64,000 nt of DNA from Oscillospiraceae bacterium (GTDB lineage Bacteria; Bacillota; Clostridia; Oscillospirales; Ruminococcaceae): assembly GCA_018434245.1 (NCBI GenBank), contig JAHDPQ010000142.1:1-64000 (forward strand), given 5' to 3'. The notes beneath the pieces were generated by a model that ran no database searches, was not told the origin of the DNA, and was given only the letters and a program-made list of their open reading frames with translations. The position numbers were made by a program, and so were the translations under genes. Below are positions 44,274 to 52,686 of the stretch, in pieces (within the stretch, counting starts at the first letter, position 1; the number at the start of each line of letters is the position of its first letter).

Positions 44274-44321
44274 CCGAAAACGGTTCCTGAGCTTGTTAAA
44301 CACAATATTAAGGGATCAGCA

Positions 44322-44553
44322 AAATTTGATCAAGGGGATGTTTAAGGAAACCGACCTTCAGTTTGTACGGGTCTACCGGTTCAAGGATTTTGAGGTTGCC
44401 GCTCAGATTGTGGCGGCGGACCCCAGCTTTGAACAGATCATCACCCACGTGCTGCCCGTAGCAAAGGCCCAAAAAGGCTTTGATCTGCTGACCACTAAGG
44501 GAACCGGAGCCGTAAAGGTTATGTTCTGCTTTGACGGAGGAGGAATTTCATGA
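44322..44553 (+). pseudogene. C-terminal remnant of a zinc-type alcohol dehydrogenase
   Basis: An open frame of about 77 codons contains FVRVYRFKDFEVAAQIV, ITHVLPVAKAQKGFDLL and GAVKVMFCFD. These match the last strands and helices of medium-chain (threonine or sorbitol dehydrogenase-like) enzymes, where ITHxFPL and AxKVM are standard. The other 270 or so residues are absent and only the operator region lies upstream. Its TGA overlaps the kduD ATG (ATGA), so if translated it would couple kduD translation. Confidence 0.6.
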
Positions 44554-45311
44554 ACAACCTATTTGATCTTATCGGAAAGCGTGCGCTGGTCACCGGAGGC
44601 GGCCGCGGTCTGGGCCGCGGACTGGCCGAAGGGCTGGCCGAAGCAGGGGCCAAGGTAGTGATTTTAGGCTCCAGTGAGGAAGTCCATGGCGCTGCTGCCG
44701 AGATGAAGGATGGGGGGCTGGATGTCACCGGGCTGCAGGGGGACCTTTCCCAGCGGGACGGCATTCCCGCCCTGTTTGAACGGGTACTGGAGCTGCTGGG
44801 CGGCGACATCGATATTCTGGTCAACAACGCCGGAGTGCAGCGGCGCAACCGCTGTGAGGACTTTACGCTGGAGGATTGGGATGCAGTGCTGGGGGTCAAC
44901 CTGCACGCTGTCTTTGTCCTCTGCCAGCTGGCAGGCCGGAAGATGCTGGCGCAGGGAAGTGGCAAAATCATCAATCTGGCCTCCATGCTCAGCTTTTTTG
45001 GCGGGTTTACCGTGCCCGCCTATTCTGCCAGCAAAGGGGGCGTGGCCCAGCTGACCAAGGCCCTTTCCAACGAGTGGGCGGGGAAAAACATTCAGGTCAA
45101 CGCCATTGCTCCCGGCTATATGGCCACCGAGATGAATACCGCCCTGATTCAGGATGAAGGGCGGAACAAGGAGATTCTGGGGCGGATTCCTGCCGGGCGC
45201 TGGGGCACACCGGCAGATGTAAAGGGTCTGGCGGTATTTCTGGCCAGCGCTGCCTCCAACTACATCAGTGGAGCCATCATTCCCGTAGACGGTGGCTATC
45301 TGTCCAAATAA
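44550..45311 (+). CDS. kduD: 2-dehydro-3-deoxy-D-gluconate 5-dehydrogenase
   Basis: This 253-aa short-chain dehydrogenase has the cofactor loop TGGGRGLGRGLAEGLAEAG, NNAG in VNNAGVQRRN, a catalytic Ser/Tyr/Lys set with YSASKGG and a C-terminal ISGAIIPVDGGYLSK. VNNAGVQRR and the overall match are typical of KduD, which interconverts 2,5-diketo-3-deoxygluconate and KDG with NAD(H). GGAGGAATTTC precedes ATG. It is first intact gene of the operon. Confidence 0.9.
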   Translation: MNNLFDLIGKRALVTGGGRGLGRGLAEGLAEAGAKVVILGSSEEVHGAAAEMKDGGLDVTGLQGDLSQRDGIPALFERVLELLGGDIDILVNNAGVQRRNRCEDFTLEDWDAVLGVNLHAVFVLCQLAGRKMLAQGSGKIINLASMLSFFGGFTVPAYSASKGGVAQLTKALSNEWAGKNIQVNAIAPGYMATEMNTALIQDEGRNKEILGRIPAGRWGTPADVKGLAVFLASAASNYISGAIIPVDGGYLSK

Positions 45312-45323
45312 AAGGAGAACATC

Positions 45324-45692
45324 ATGGAAACAATCAACGTATCTCAACTGGGCTTTGAGATGGGGCATATCGGCATCAATCAGAGAGACGCCCCTCAGGC
45401 TGAACAGACCGCCCGACTGCTGGCCACCCTGTTTGGGTTCCCCGTGCGGGACACCCCCGGCTCCATCTTTGTCAACGAACAGTTTGAAGTGCTAAAGAAG
45501 CCCTTTTTAGGGGAGCTGGGCCACATTTCTATCCGCACGGTGGACGTAGAAAAGGCCAAGGCGTATCTGGAAGAAAAAGGCGTGGCATTCAATGAATCCA
45601 CCGCAAACTACGGCCCGGATGGCAAGCTGAATATCGTCTACCTGCAACAGGAGATCGGCGGCTTTGCCTTTCATCTGGCCCGCAAAGCATAG
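45324..45692 (+). CDS. VOC-superfamily protein of the uronate operon
   Basis: This 122-aa glyoxalase/bleomycin-fold protein has GHIGINQRDAPQAEQTARLLATLFGF and LGHISIRTVDVEKAKAYLEEKG as two VOC repeats and ends FAFHLARKA. AAAGGAG lies 7 bases before ATG. VOC proteins of this kind are found in other clostridial KDG operons, as I recall, with no known reaction. The His and Glu that would bind a metal are not clear. Confidence 0.7.
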   Translation: METINVSQLGFEMGHIGINQRDAPQAEQTARLLATLFGFPVRDTPGSIFVNEQFEVLKKPFLGELGHISIRTVDVEKAKAYLEEKGVAFNESTANYGPDGKLNIVYLQQEIGGFAFHLARKA

Positions 45693-45707
45693 AAAAGGAG
45701 AAGCTCT

Positions 45708-46550
45708 ATGGATATTCGCTATTCTACCGGCCCCAACGACGTCAAGCGCTACACGACGGAGGAACTGCGCCGGGAGTTTTTAATCGAGAACCTGTATCAA
45801 CCCGACCAGGTCAAGGCGGTTTATTCCCACGTGGACCGCATGGTGGTGCTGGGTATCTGCCCCGTCACTCGGGTGCTGCCCATCGATCAGAGCATCGACA
45901 GCTGGAAGAACTTTGGCACCCAGTACTTTCTGGAGCGGCGAGAGGCCGGAGTGTTTAATCTGGGAGGCCCCGGTGCCATTACCGCCGACGGAGAAGTGTT
46001 CTCCATGGGCTTTGAGGACTGCCTCTACATCACCAAGGAGACTAAAGAGGTCACCTTCCGCAGTGATGACCCTAAGAACCCCGCCCGCTTTTATCTGGTC
46101 TCCGCTCCGGCCCACAAGGTCTGCAAGACTACCTTTATTCCCATGGCAAAAGCTAATAAACGGCCTTTAGGAGACGAAAAAAACGCCAACAAGCGGGTGA
46201 TCAATCAGTTTATCCATCCCGATGTGCTGGAAACCTGCCAGCTTTCCATGGGACTGACTCAGCTGGCTCCCGGCTCGGTGTGGAACAGTATGCCTGCCCA
46301 CACCCACGAGCGCAGGATGGAAATCTACACCTACTTCAACATCCCCGAGGGGAACGTGGTGTTTCACCTGATGGGGGAGCCGCAGGAAACCCGCCACATC
46401 GTCATGAATAACTTTAACGCGGTTATCAGCCCTTCCTGGAGCCTCCACGCCGGCTGCGGAACCTCCAACTACACCTTTATCTGGGCCATGGGCGGCGAAA
46501 ATCAGGTTTTTGACGATATGGATGGAATTAAATTAGCAGATATGCGCTAG
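45708..46550 (+). CDS. kduI: 5-keto-4-deoxyuronate isomerase
   Basis: This 280-aa cupin isomerase converts 5-keto-4-deoxyuronate (from unsaturated uronates released by pectin, heparin or hyaluronan lyases) to 2,5-diketo-3-deoxygluconate. It shows the family start with DIRYSTGPNDVKRYTTEELR, the zinc-binding PAHTHERRMEIYTYFNI and a SWSLHAGCGTSNYTFIW end. AAAAGGAG precedes ATG. It works directly before KduD. Confidence 0.95.
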   Translation: MDIRYSTGPNDVKRYTTEELRREFLIENLYQPDQVKAVYSHVDRMVVLGICPVTRVLPIDQSIDSWKNFGTQYFLERREAGVFNLGGPGAITADGEVFSMGFEDCLYITKETKEVTFRSDDPKNPARFYLVSAPAHKVCKTTFIPMAKANKRPLGDEKNANKRVINQFIHPDVLETCQLSMGLTQLAPGSVWNSMPAHTHERRMEIYTYFNIPEGNVVFHLMGEPQETRHIVMNNFNAVISPSWSLHAGCGTSNYTFIWAMGGENQVFDDMDGIKLADMR

Positions 46551-46566
46551 AAAGAAAGGGATCACT

Positions 46567-47364
46567 ATGTTTTCGGATCAGAGTTTTCGCTTGGACGGAA
46601 GGGTAGCACTGGTCACCGGAGCCTCTTACGGCATCGGATTTGCCATTGCCTCGGCCTATGCGGTGGGCGCTACCATTGTATTTAACGATATCAGTCAGGA
46701 GCTGGTGGACAAAGGTCTGGCCGCTTATCAGGAGCAGAACATCAATGCCCGGGGCTTTGTCTGCGACGTCACCAACGAGGCCCAGGTAAACGCCATGATA
46801 AAAACCATAGAGGCAGAGGTCGGCATCATCGACATTTTGGTTAACAACGCCGGCATCATCAAGCGCATTCCCATGCTGGAGATGTCGGCGGAGGAGTTCC
46901 GCCAGGTCATTGACGTGGACCTGAACGCTCCCTTTATTATGGCCAAGGCTGTACTGCCCGGCATGATCAAAAAGGGTGCAGGTAAAATCATCAACATCTG
47001 CTCCATGATGAGCGAGCTGGGCCGGGAAACTGTTTCGGCCTACGCCGCTGCCAAAGGCGGGCTAAAGATGCTCACCCGCAACATCTGCTCCGAGTTTGGC
47101 GAGCACAACATTCAGTGCAACGGCATCGGCCCCGGCTACATTGCCACCCCCCAGACCGCTCCCCTGCGGGAACGGCAGGCAGATGGCAGCCGCCATCCCT
47201 TTGACCAGTTTATTCTGGCCAAAACTCCCGCTGCCCGCTGGGGAACCACCGAAGATTTGATGGGCCCCGCCGTATTTTTAGCCTCCCGGGCGTCCGATTT
47301 TGTCAATGGCCACGTTCTGTATGTGGACGGAGGGATTCTGGCGTATATCGGAAAACAGCCCTGA
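46567..47364 (+). CDS. Gluconate 5-dehydrogenase-like SDR (DhuD-like)
   Basis: This 265-aa short-chain dehydrogenase has TGASYGIGFAIASAYAV, VNNAGIIKRIPM, YAAAKGGLKML with the catalytic Tyr and Lys, and VLYVDGGILAYIGKQP. The sequence is closest, by memory, to streptococcal Ga5DH and to DhuD, which reduces unsaturated-uronate ketones in hyaluronan use. Compared with the usual AYAEAGATIVFND, the helix before strand two is one residue short (AYAVGATIVFND). It may be a second ketouronate reductase beside KduD. Confidence 0.8.
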   Translation: MFSDQSFRLDGRVALVTGASYGIGFAIASAYAVGATIVFNDISQELVDKGLAAYQEQNINARGFVCDVTNEAQVNAMIKTIEAEVGIIDILVNNAGIIKRIPMLEMSAEEFRQVIDVDLNAPFIMAKAVLPGMIKKGAGKIINICSMMSELGRETVSAYAAAKGGLKMLTRNICSEFGEHNIQCNGIGPGYIATPQTAPLRERQADGSRHPFDQFILAKTPAARWGTTEDLMGPAVFLASRASDFVNGHVLYVDGGILAYIGKQP

Positions 47365-47377
47365 GGGAGTGGAAACC

Positions 47378-48346
47378 ATGCTAACAAAGAAAATCTTAAC
47401 GGTCGGGGAGCCCATGGGGCTATTTATCGCCGAGGAGGAGGGACCTCTGGAGGATGTCCGGCACTTCTTCACCTCGGTGGCGGGAGCGGAGTTCAACGTG
47501 GCAGTAGGTCTTTCCCGGCTGGGGTTTGCCGTGGGATACCTGACCAAGCTGGGGGAAGACCCCTTTGGCCGGCAAATTATCAAGACCATGCGGAAAAACG
47601 GCATCGACACCACCCTGACCACCACCACAACCCAACAGGCCACCGGCTACATGCTCAAGGGCAAGAGCAGCGTGGGGGACCCGGACATCTACTACTACCG
47701 GAAGAACTCCGCCGCTTCCACTCTGTCGCCTGGGGACCTTGGGGAAATTGATCTTTCCCAGTGGGATGCCATTCACCTGACCGGTATTTTGCCCGCCACC
47801 TCTTCCACTGCGCGGGAAGCTACCACCTATCTGATGCAGCAGGCCCGCAAAGCTGGAGTTCCCATTTTCTTTGACCCCAACCTGCGGCCCCAGCTTTGGC
47901 CCAGTCGGGAGGAAATGGTCAGCGCCATCAACCGGCTGGCCTCCATGGCAGACTATGTGCTGCCGGGGGAATCGGAGGGCGAGGTGCTCTGCGGCAGCCG
48001 GGACCCTAAAATAATCGGCGAATTTTACCGGAACCTGGGAGTGAAAACCGTCATTGTCAAGACGGGGCCACAGGGCGCTTACACCGTACAGGGGGAGGGG
48101 GCCTTCCACACTCCCGCCTACACCCCCGGCAAAATTGTGGATACAGTGGGCGCGGGAGACGGCTTTGCGGTGGGCATCATCAGCGGTGTGATGGAAAACC
48201 TGCCTCTGCCGGAGGCGGTTCGTCGGGCCAACGCCATCGGCGCTATTCAACTGATGCATGCCAGCGACAACGAAGGGCTGCCCACCCGGGAAGAACTGAC
48301 CCGCTTTATGGCGGAACACAAGCAAAAGGAAGATGAGTCATGGTAA
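47378..48346 (+). CDS. kdgK: 2-keto-3-deoxygluconate kinase
   Basis: This 322-aa PfkB-family kinase has N-terminal GEPMGLFIAEEEGPLEDV, substrate-side AGAEFNVAVGLSRLG and the PfkB signature VDTVGAGDGFAVGIISG with the catalytic Asp. It phosphorylates KDG to KDPG. ATG at 47378 follows GAGGGAGTGG; a long upstream frame belongs to the previous gene's region. Its stop overlaps the kdgA start by 7 bases. Confidence 0.93.
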   Translation: MLTKKILTVGEPMGLFIAEEEGPLEDVRHFFTSVAGAEFNVAVGLSRLGFAVGYLTKLGEDPFGRQIIKTMRKNGIDTTLTTTTTQQATGYMLKGKSSVGDPDIYYYRKNSAASTLSPGDLGEIDLSQWDAIHLTGILPATSSTAREATTYLMQQARKAGVPIFFDPNLRPQLWPSREEMVSAINRLASMADYVLPGESEGEVLCGSRDPKIIGEFYRNLGVKTVIVKTGPQGAYTVQGEGAFHTPAYTPGKIVDTVGAGDGFAVGIISGVMENLPLPEAVRRANAIGAIQLMHASDNEGLPTREELTRFMAEHKQKEDESW

Positions 48347-48987
48347 ATCAAACCCAACAAATACTGCGCAGCATCGGCATTGTGCCTGTCATCAAGATGG
48401 ATACACCGGACCATGCGGCCCCCTTGGCCGCTGCCCTGCGGCGGGGAGGTTTGCCCGCCGCGGAAATTACCTTCCGCAGCGAGGCGGCCGTCGACTCTAT
48501 CCGGGCTATTGCCAAGAAGGAGCCGGAGATGTTCCTCTGCGCCGGAACCATCCTGACACCAAAGCAGGCTCAGCAGGCGGTGGAAGCAGGGGCCCGGGCC
48601 ATCATCAGCCCCGGCACCAATCTGGATACCGTTCGCTGGTGTGTTCAAAACAACATCCCCGTCATTCCCGGCTGCGCCAGCCCCACCGAGGTGGAAGTTT
48701 GTCTGCGGGAGGGGCTGAGCACCGTCAAGCTGTTCCCGGCGGAGGTGCTGGGAGGCGTGGCCATGCTTAAAGCCATGGCCGGCCCTTACGCCGAGGTGAA
48801 CTTTATGCCCACCGGAGGGATCGGGCTTGTTAACGCAGGGGATTATCTGGCTCTGCCCAACGTCCTCTGCTGTGGAGGCAGCTGGATGGTTCCTGGCAAC
48901 CTGCTGGCTGCCGGACGCTTTGACGAGATCGAAACTTTGGTCCGGGAGGCAGCCGCCCTGCGGGATCGGGTTCGCCCCCAAGCATAA
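48340..48987 (+). CDS. kdgA: KDPG aldolase
   Basis: This 215-aa class-I aldolase cleaves 2-keto-3-deoxy-6-phosphogluconate to pyruvate and glyceraldehyde 3-phosphate. AEITFRSEAA holds the acid-base Glu and TVKLFPAEVLGG the Schiff-base Lys; PGCASPTEV and FMPTGGIG are also typical. It ends the operon. No sugar transporter or lyase gene is linked here, so uptake must be encoded elsewhere. Confidence 0.95.
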   Translation: MVNQTQQILRSIGIVPVIKMDTPDHAAPLAAALRRGGLPAAEITFRSEAAVDSIRAIAKKEPEMFLCAGTILTPKQAQQAVEAGARAIISPGTNLDTVRWCVQNNIPVIPGCASPTEVEVCLREGLSTVKLFPAEVLGGVAMLKAMAGPYAEVNFMPTGGIGLVNAGDYLALPNVLCCGGSWMVPGNLLAAGRFDEIETLVREAAALRDRVRPQA

Positions 48988-49001
48988 GCACCCAAAACGA
49001 G

Positions 49002-49038
49002 AAAAGAGCTCCCTGTCATGTGGACAGAGAGCTCTTTT
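49002..49038. terminator. Terminator between the uronate operon and the sensory hydrogenase arm
   Basis: AAAAGAGCTC (49002-49011) pairs with GAGCTCTTTT (49029-49038), with an inner CTGTC/GACAG stem. It is symmetric and so probably serves both converging transcripts. Confidence 0.8.
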
Positions 49039-49070
49039 AGTGTTTACATCAGCGTTGTTAGAAGTTGACC

Positions 49071-49409
49071 TCAGCACCGTCCCAGAGCCCTGCCCAAAGA
49101 CAAAGCCAGAGCAAAGGCAGTCTGGGAGGAGGTAAGCACCGGGATGTCGTTTTCCTCCGCCCGCAATCTGGCGTCTTCGTCCAGAGGGGCGCTGTCACAG
49201 AGGATGATGCAGCTGACGTCGGCCAGCAGGGCCACCGCCACCGCATTGATGTTGCCCATCACGGTAATCCAGGCGCTGTTTTCTTCCGCCCGGCCCATCA
49301 CCCAGGAAAGAAAGTCGCCGATATAGCCGCCGGTGACCGGACGCTCCAAACCGCCATGCCCCGCGATACAATTGCATTCCAGCAACTCACTCAGAGTCTT
49401 TACCGTCAT
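49071..49409 (-). CDS. DRTGG-domain protein (hydrogenase-associated)
   Basis: This 112-aa protein matches the DRTGG fold with ERPVTGGYIGDFLSWVMGRAEENSAWITV and a late DIPVLTSSQTAFALALSLGRALG. DRTGG domains are also found in CBS-domain regulators and phosphotransacetylases and may bind small ligands. GGAGGAATC precedes ATG inside the hydrogenase-like gene, which it overlaps by 23 bases. It is last in a four-gene arm that begins with another DRTGG protein. Confidence 0.82.
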   Translation of the reverse strand: MTVKTLSELLECNCIAGHGGLERPVTGGYIGDFLSWVMGRAEENSAWITVMGNINAVAVALLADVSCIILCDSAPLDEDARLRAEENDIPVLTSSQTAFALALSLGRALGRC

Positions 49410-50718
49410 CTTGAGATTCCTCCGCTGAGTAGATTCTGCCCTTGTCGGCAGGGTGTTCGGAAAGGCTTACGCCCAGTGAGCTGGCCTCCTTGCGGAGGAT
49501 GAAAAGACAGTCGTTGAGCCTTGCACCGCTGCCGGTGACAATATCCTCGGCCAGAGCCCGGCAGGAAGGAGCGCCGCAGCTTCCGCAGTCCAGAGCAGGC
49601 AGAATCTCCTCCAGCGCATCGATTTCCCGCATCATCCGCATGGCTTCCTCCAAATTAGGGGAAAGCTGCATCACTCCCGCATACTCCAGCTCCCCATCCC
49701 AGTCCATGGTCTCGGCGGGGATGGAGTCGTTCATATGGTTGAGGGAAACGGGCATGTATTTGCGCAGCCGCTGAATCCGGGCCTTGGCCACATAGGGGTT
49801 TTCCACCGTGAGCACCCCGCCTACACAGCCGCCGGGACAGGCGTTGAGCTCGATAAAGTCCAATTCTCCCAGACGCTCATCCTCCAGCTGTTCCAGTACG
49901 GCGATGACGTTTTCGATGCCGTCGGCGGCCAGATACTGCTCCCGGATCAGAGAGGAGCTTTCTCCCCCCGAATTGGCCCAGCTCACCCCGATAATGCCGC
50001 TTTTGGAAAGAGGCTGCGGGGTTTGGGTTCGATCCATCTTTTCCAGAAGTACGGGGTAAATTTCCGCAATGGAAAAAGCGCCGTCCACCCAGCTTTGGGA
50101 CATGCCGATGGGAGAGACAATATCGGTCACCTTAGCGGGGCAGGGGGTGATAAAAAAGCAGCCAATCTCCTCTTTGGCAAGGCCGGTCTCCTTCATGGCT
50201 TCCTCCTTGGCCATATGGGCGGCCACCTGCATGGGAGAAAGATGAGGCAGAACCAGCTCGCACAAATCGGGGTAACGCACCTTGACCAGCCGCACAATGG
50301 CGGGGCAGGCAGAGCTGATCACCGGGGTTTTCAGTTTCTTTTCCCGCATAATCTGGCGAGTGTGGTCGGAAACCAGCTCGGCGGCCTGACTGACCTCAAA
50401 AACCCGGTCAAAGCCCATGGCAATCAGCCCTGTCAGGATGTAGTCCACATCCAGCAGGTTGAACTGTCCGTACAGGGTGGGGGCAGGCAGAGCGATTTTG
50501 TATTTAAAGTTTTGCATCATACTCAAGGGATCGGTGACTGCTCGCTTGGCGTGGTGAGGGCAAACCCGGATACACTCGCCGCAGTCGATACAGCGGTTGG
50601 AAATAATCCGCGCCTTGCCGTCCCGCACCCGTATGGCCTGGGTAGGGCACCGCTTGATACAGTTGGTGCAACCCAGACATTTGTCCTCATCCAGGCGTAC
50701 ACTGTGAAAATATTGCAT
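49387..50718 (-). CDS. Putative sensory-type [FeFe] hydrogenase with C-terminal FeS domain
   Basis: This 443-aa protein starts at MQYFHSV (AAAGGG 8 bases upstream). Two [4Fe-4S] sites (Cys14/17/20/24 and 43/46/49/53) precede an H-cluster domain. L1 reads SSACP (A137, C138), L2 ITPCPAK (C193) and L3 NACPGGCVGG (C294, C298). The four H-cluster Cys are kept, but Ala replaces one of the paired Cys of canonical TSCCP. Characterised putatively sensory enzymes lose the proton-relay Cys. A C-terminal FeS domain (C378, C381, C386, C404) takes the place of the PAS domain found in HydS. Flanking DRTGG and RsbW-like genes favour signalling; hydrogen sensing is inferred. Confidence 0.8.
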   Translation of the reverse strand: MQYFHSVRLDEDKCLGCTNCIKRCPTQAIRVRDGKARIISNRCIDCGECIRVCPHHAKRAVTDPLSMMQNFKYKIALPAPTLYGQFNLLDVDYILTGLIAMGFDRVFEVSQAAELVSDHTRQIMREKKLKTPVISSACPAIVRLVKVRYPDLCELVLPHLSPMQVAAHMAKEEAMKETGLAKEEIGCFFITPCPAKVTDIVSPIGMSQSWVDGAFSIAEIYPVLLEKMDRTQTPQPLSKSGIIGVSWANSGGESSSLIREQYLAADGIENVIAVLEQLEDERLGELDFIELNACPGGCVGGVLTVENPYVAKARIQRLRKYMPVSLNHMNDSIPAETMDWDGELEYAGVMQLSPNLEEAMRMMREIDALEEILPALDCGSCGAPSCRALAEDIVTGSGARLNDCLFILRKEASSLGVSLSEHPADKGRIYSAEESQDDGKDSE

Positions 50719-50941
50719 TTGGAAGACCCTTTCCATAGTATTCATGCAGCTTGCGTTTAACGATGCGCCGCAGCCATACCCCCGCTCCCCCCGACAGCCC
50801 ACCCCAAGTTGGTGGACGGTCTTTTTAATAAAGGGTATGGCAGATGTGGAACTATGCAAAAGTTAGAATTTATAAAAGATTCCAAAGCCTTGGTAATGAA
50901 GAAAAAGCAATGACTTTAATGGAGCTGGGTAAGGCATAGGC

Positions 50942-51394
50942 TCAGTTCCCCGTTCCCCGGACCCGAATGGTCATGTAGACATCGGTGCCCTTGCCAATAA
51001 TGGAGTGAACCCGCATATCGTCGGAGCACTTTTTCATATTGGGCAGCCCCATACCTGCCCCAAAACCCAGAGCCCGCACCTCGTCGGGGGCGGTGGAGTA
51101 GCCTTCCTCCATGGCTTTGGAGACGTCGGAGATGCCGGGACCCTGATCGCAAAGGGCAATTTCCACCCGATCGGGGAAGATCTCTACCTTTGCGGTTCCG
51201 CCATGGGCGTGGATGACCATGTTGATCTCCCCCTCATACATGGCGATGGCCACCCGGCGAATGGCGTCTGGGTCGTAGCCCAGCCGCTTGAGGATGGTCT
51301 TTACCTTGCTGGAAGCTTCTCCCGCCCGGGTGAAGTCGGTGCCGGGAATGACATATTGTTGAGTGATGGGCTCCACAGAAGATTTGTTTGACAA
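50942..51394 (-). CDS. RsbW-like anti-sigma factor/ATPase protein
   Basis: This 150-aa GHKL ATPase domain protein starts at TTG 51394 behind GGGAG. It has an N box (YEGEINMVIHAHGG), G1 (CDQGPGISDV) and G2 (GFGAGMGLPNMKK). These are the motifs of single-domain serine kinases of the RsbW/SpoIIAB class, which bind sigma factors or anti-anti-sigma proteins. No sigma factor is adjacent. It lies between a DRTGG gene (28 bases upstream) and the sensory-type hydrogenase gene (223 bases downstream). Confidence 0.82.
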   Translation of the reverse strand: MSNKSSVEPITQQYVIPGTDFTRAGEASSKVKTILKRLGYDPDAIRRVAIAMYEGEINMVIHAHGGTAKVEIFPDRVEIALCDQGPGISDVSKAMEEGYSTAPDEVRALGFGAGMGLPNMKKCSDDMRVHSIIGKGTDVYMTIRVRGTGN

Positions 51395-51422
51395 TAAACT
51401 CCCTACTTCCTGAAGGATATGA

Positions 51423-51767
51423 CTAACAGTCTCCGCCCCGCAGCCCAGCCTGATACAGCTTGCCGCAAGCCGAAAACATCCGATACCGGGTGGTAAGCAC
51501 GGTGATTCCCCGTTCTCGGGCCAGTTCCACCACGTCATCTCCCGGCATCTTACCCCGCACAAAGCAGATGCAGCGCATATCCAGCATTTCGGCGGTGCGG
51601 ACACTTTGTGGGTTGATCAGCCCGGTGAGCAGCATGGCCTGATCTTCGATAAAGGCCAGAGCATCGCTCATCATATCGCTGCCGCAGGCTGTCTGAATTT
51701 CCATGTCCATATCGTCGCCGCAAAGCACCTTGGCGTCCAGAAGCTCTACAATATTTCCCAGCTTCAA
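51423..51767 (-). CDS. DRTGG-domain protein, first gene of the sensory arm
   Basis: This 114-aa protein starts at TTG 51767 behind AGGAGG. VCGDDMDMEIQTACGSDMMSD-type residues lead into LLTGLINPQSVRTAEMLDM, VRGKMPGDDVVELARERGI and MFSACGKLYQAGL. It matches the DRTGG proteins that accompany clostridial hydrogenase operons. It is diverged from the 112-aa DRTGG protein at the other end of the same operon. Confidence 0.8.
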   Translation of the reverse strand: MKLGNIVELLDAKVLCGDDMDMEIQTACGSDMMSDALAFIEDQAMLLTGLINPQSVRTAEMLDMRCICFVRGKMPGDDVVELARERGITVLTTRYRMFSACGKLYQAGLRGGDC

Positions 51768-52103
51768 GGCAAAACCTCCTACGTATATTTTACTTTGCCA
51801 ATACCGACAAAGAGGAAAACCCAAGGAGTTAAAAAGCTCCAACTGTGCTGTGTTACGGCTTTTTGCCGCAACAGGTACCATTATTATAGCATGAATCCCA
51901 CCAGGAAGCTTACAATATTTTAGATTGTTTTTTGTGCCCATCAACCAATGGAATTAGAATAAACGTAAAACAGGTGTTAAAAATAAGGGGTTTGTTATCA
52001 ACAACGCATAAAATGTTGCCATAAGCTAACGTCAAAAAACCCACTTGGTTGTGATAATCATGCGAAAATGCAAGGTTTTCTTGTGGATTTTGCCTTTCTC
52101 TTT

Positions 52104-52112
52104 TGTTATAAT
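52104..52112 (+). promoter_or_regulatory. Extended -10 promoter of the hnd arm
   Basis: TGTTATAAT (extended TG plus TATAAT at 52107-52112), 31 bases before the ATPase-like gene. No good -35 was seen. Confidence 0.45.
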
Positions 52113-52143
52113 GTGGGGGACAGAGTAGAAGGGAGGCGAGTGT

Positions 52144-52686
52144 ATGCGAGAGCTTTCCCTCAATGTCATGGATGTGGCTCAAAATAGCATTTCGGCAGGC
52201 GCTTCTCTCATTGGCATCACCGTGGAGGAGCAGTCCCAAGCCAACACCCTTTCCATCCGGATCGAGGATAACGGAAAGGGGATGAGTCCCCAGCAGGTGG
52301 CTCAGGTTCAGGATCCTTTTTACACCACCCGGACCACCCGCAAGGTGGGGCTGGGTATTCCCTTCTTTCGGATGGCGGCCCAGATGACCGGGGGCAATTT
52401 TTCCATCCGCTCCCAGCAGGGGGTGGGAACCTGGGTGGAGGCCAACTTCTTTACCAATCACATCGATATGGTCCCTGTGGGGGATATGAAGGAGACCGTT
52501 CTGCTTCTGGTCATCACCAACCCTCATCTGGACTTTACATACACCCGCAGACGGGACCAGGCCGCTTTTACGCTGGATACCCGGAAGCTACGGGTCATTT
52601 TAGGGGATGTCCCCTTAAATGACCCTGCGGTTTCCACCTGGCTCAGGGGCTATCTGGACGAGGGGGAGGCGGAGGTTCTGGGGTGA
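52144..52686 (+). CDS. GHKL ATP-binding protein of the hydrogenase operon
   Basis: This 180-aa protein has a histidine-kinase-like ATPase fold: N box VMDVAQNSISAGAS, G1 EDNGKGMSP and a GLGIPFFRMAAQ lid. There is no dimerisation or His phospho-acceptor domain. About 80 extra residues follow (TNPHLDFTYTRRRDQA). Such proteins are regular neighbours of hndABCD-type operons, with no proven role. GAAGGGAGG precedes ATG. Together with the RsbW-like protein of the divergent arm, the locus encodes two kinase-type ATPases. Confidence 0.82.
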   Translation: MRELSLNVMDVAQNSISAGASLIGITVEEQSQANTLSIRIEDNGKGMSPQQVAQVQDPFYTTRTTRKVGLGIPFFRMAAQMTGGNFSIRSQQGVGTWVEANFFTNHIDMVPVGDMKETVLLLVITNPHLDFTYTRRRDQAAFTLDTRKLRVILGDVPLNDPAVSTWLRGYLDEGEAEVLG

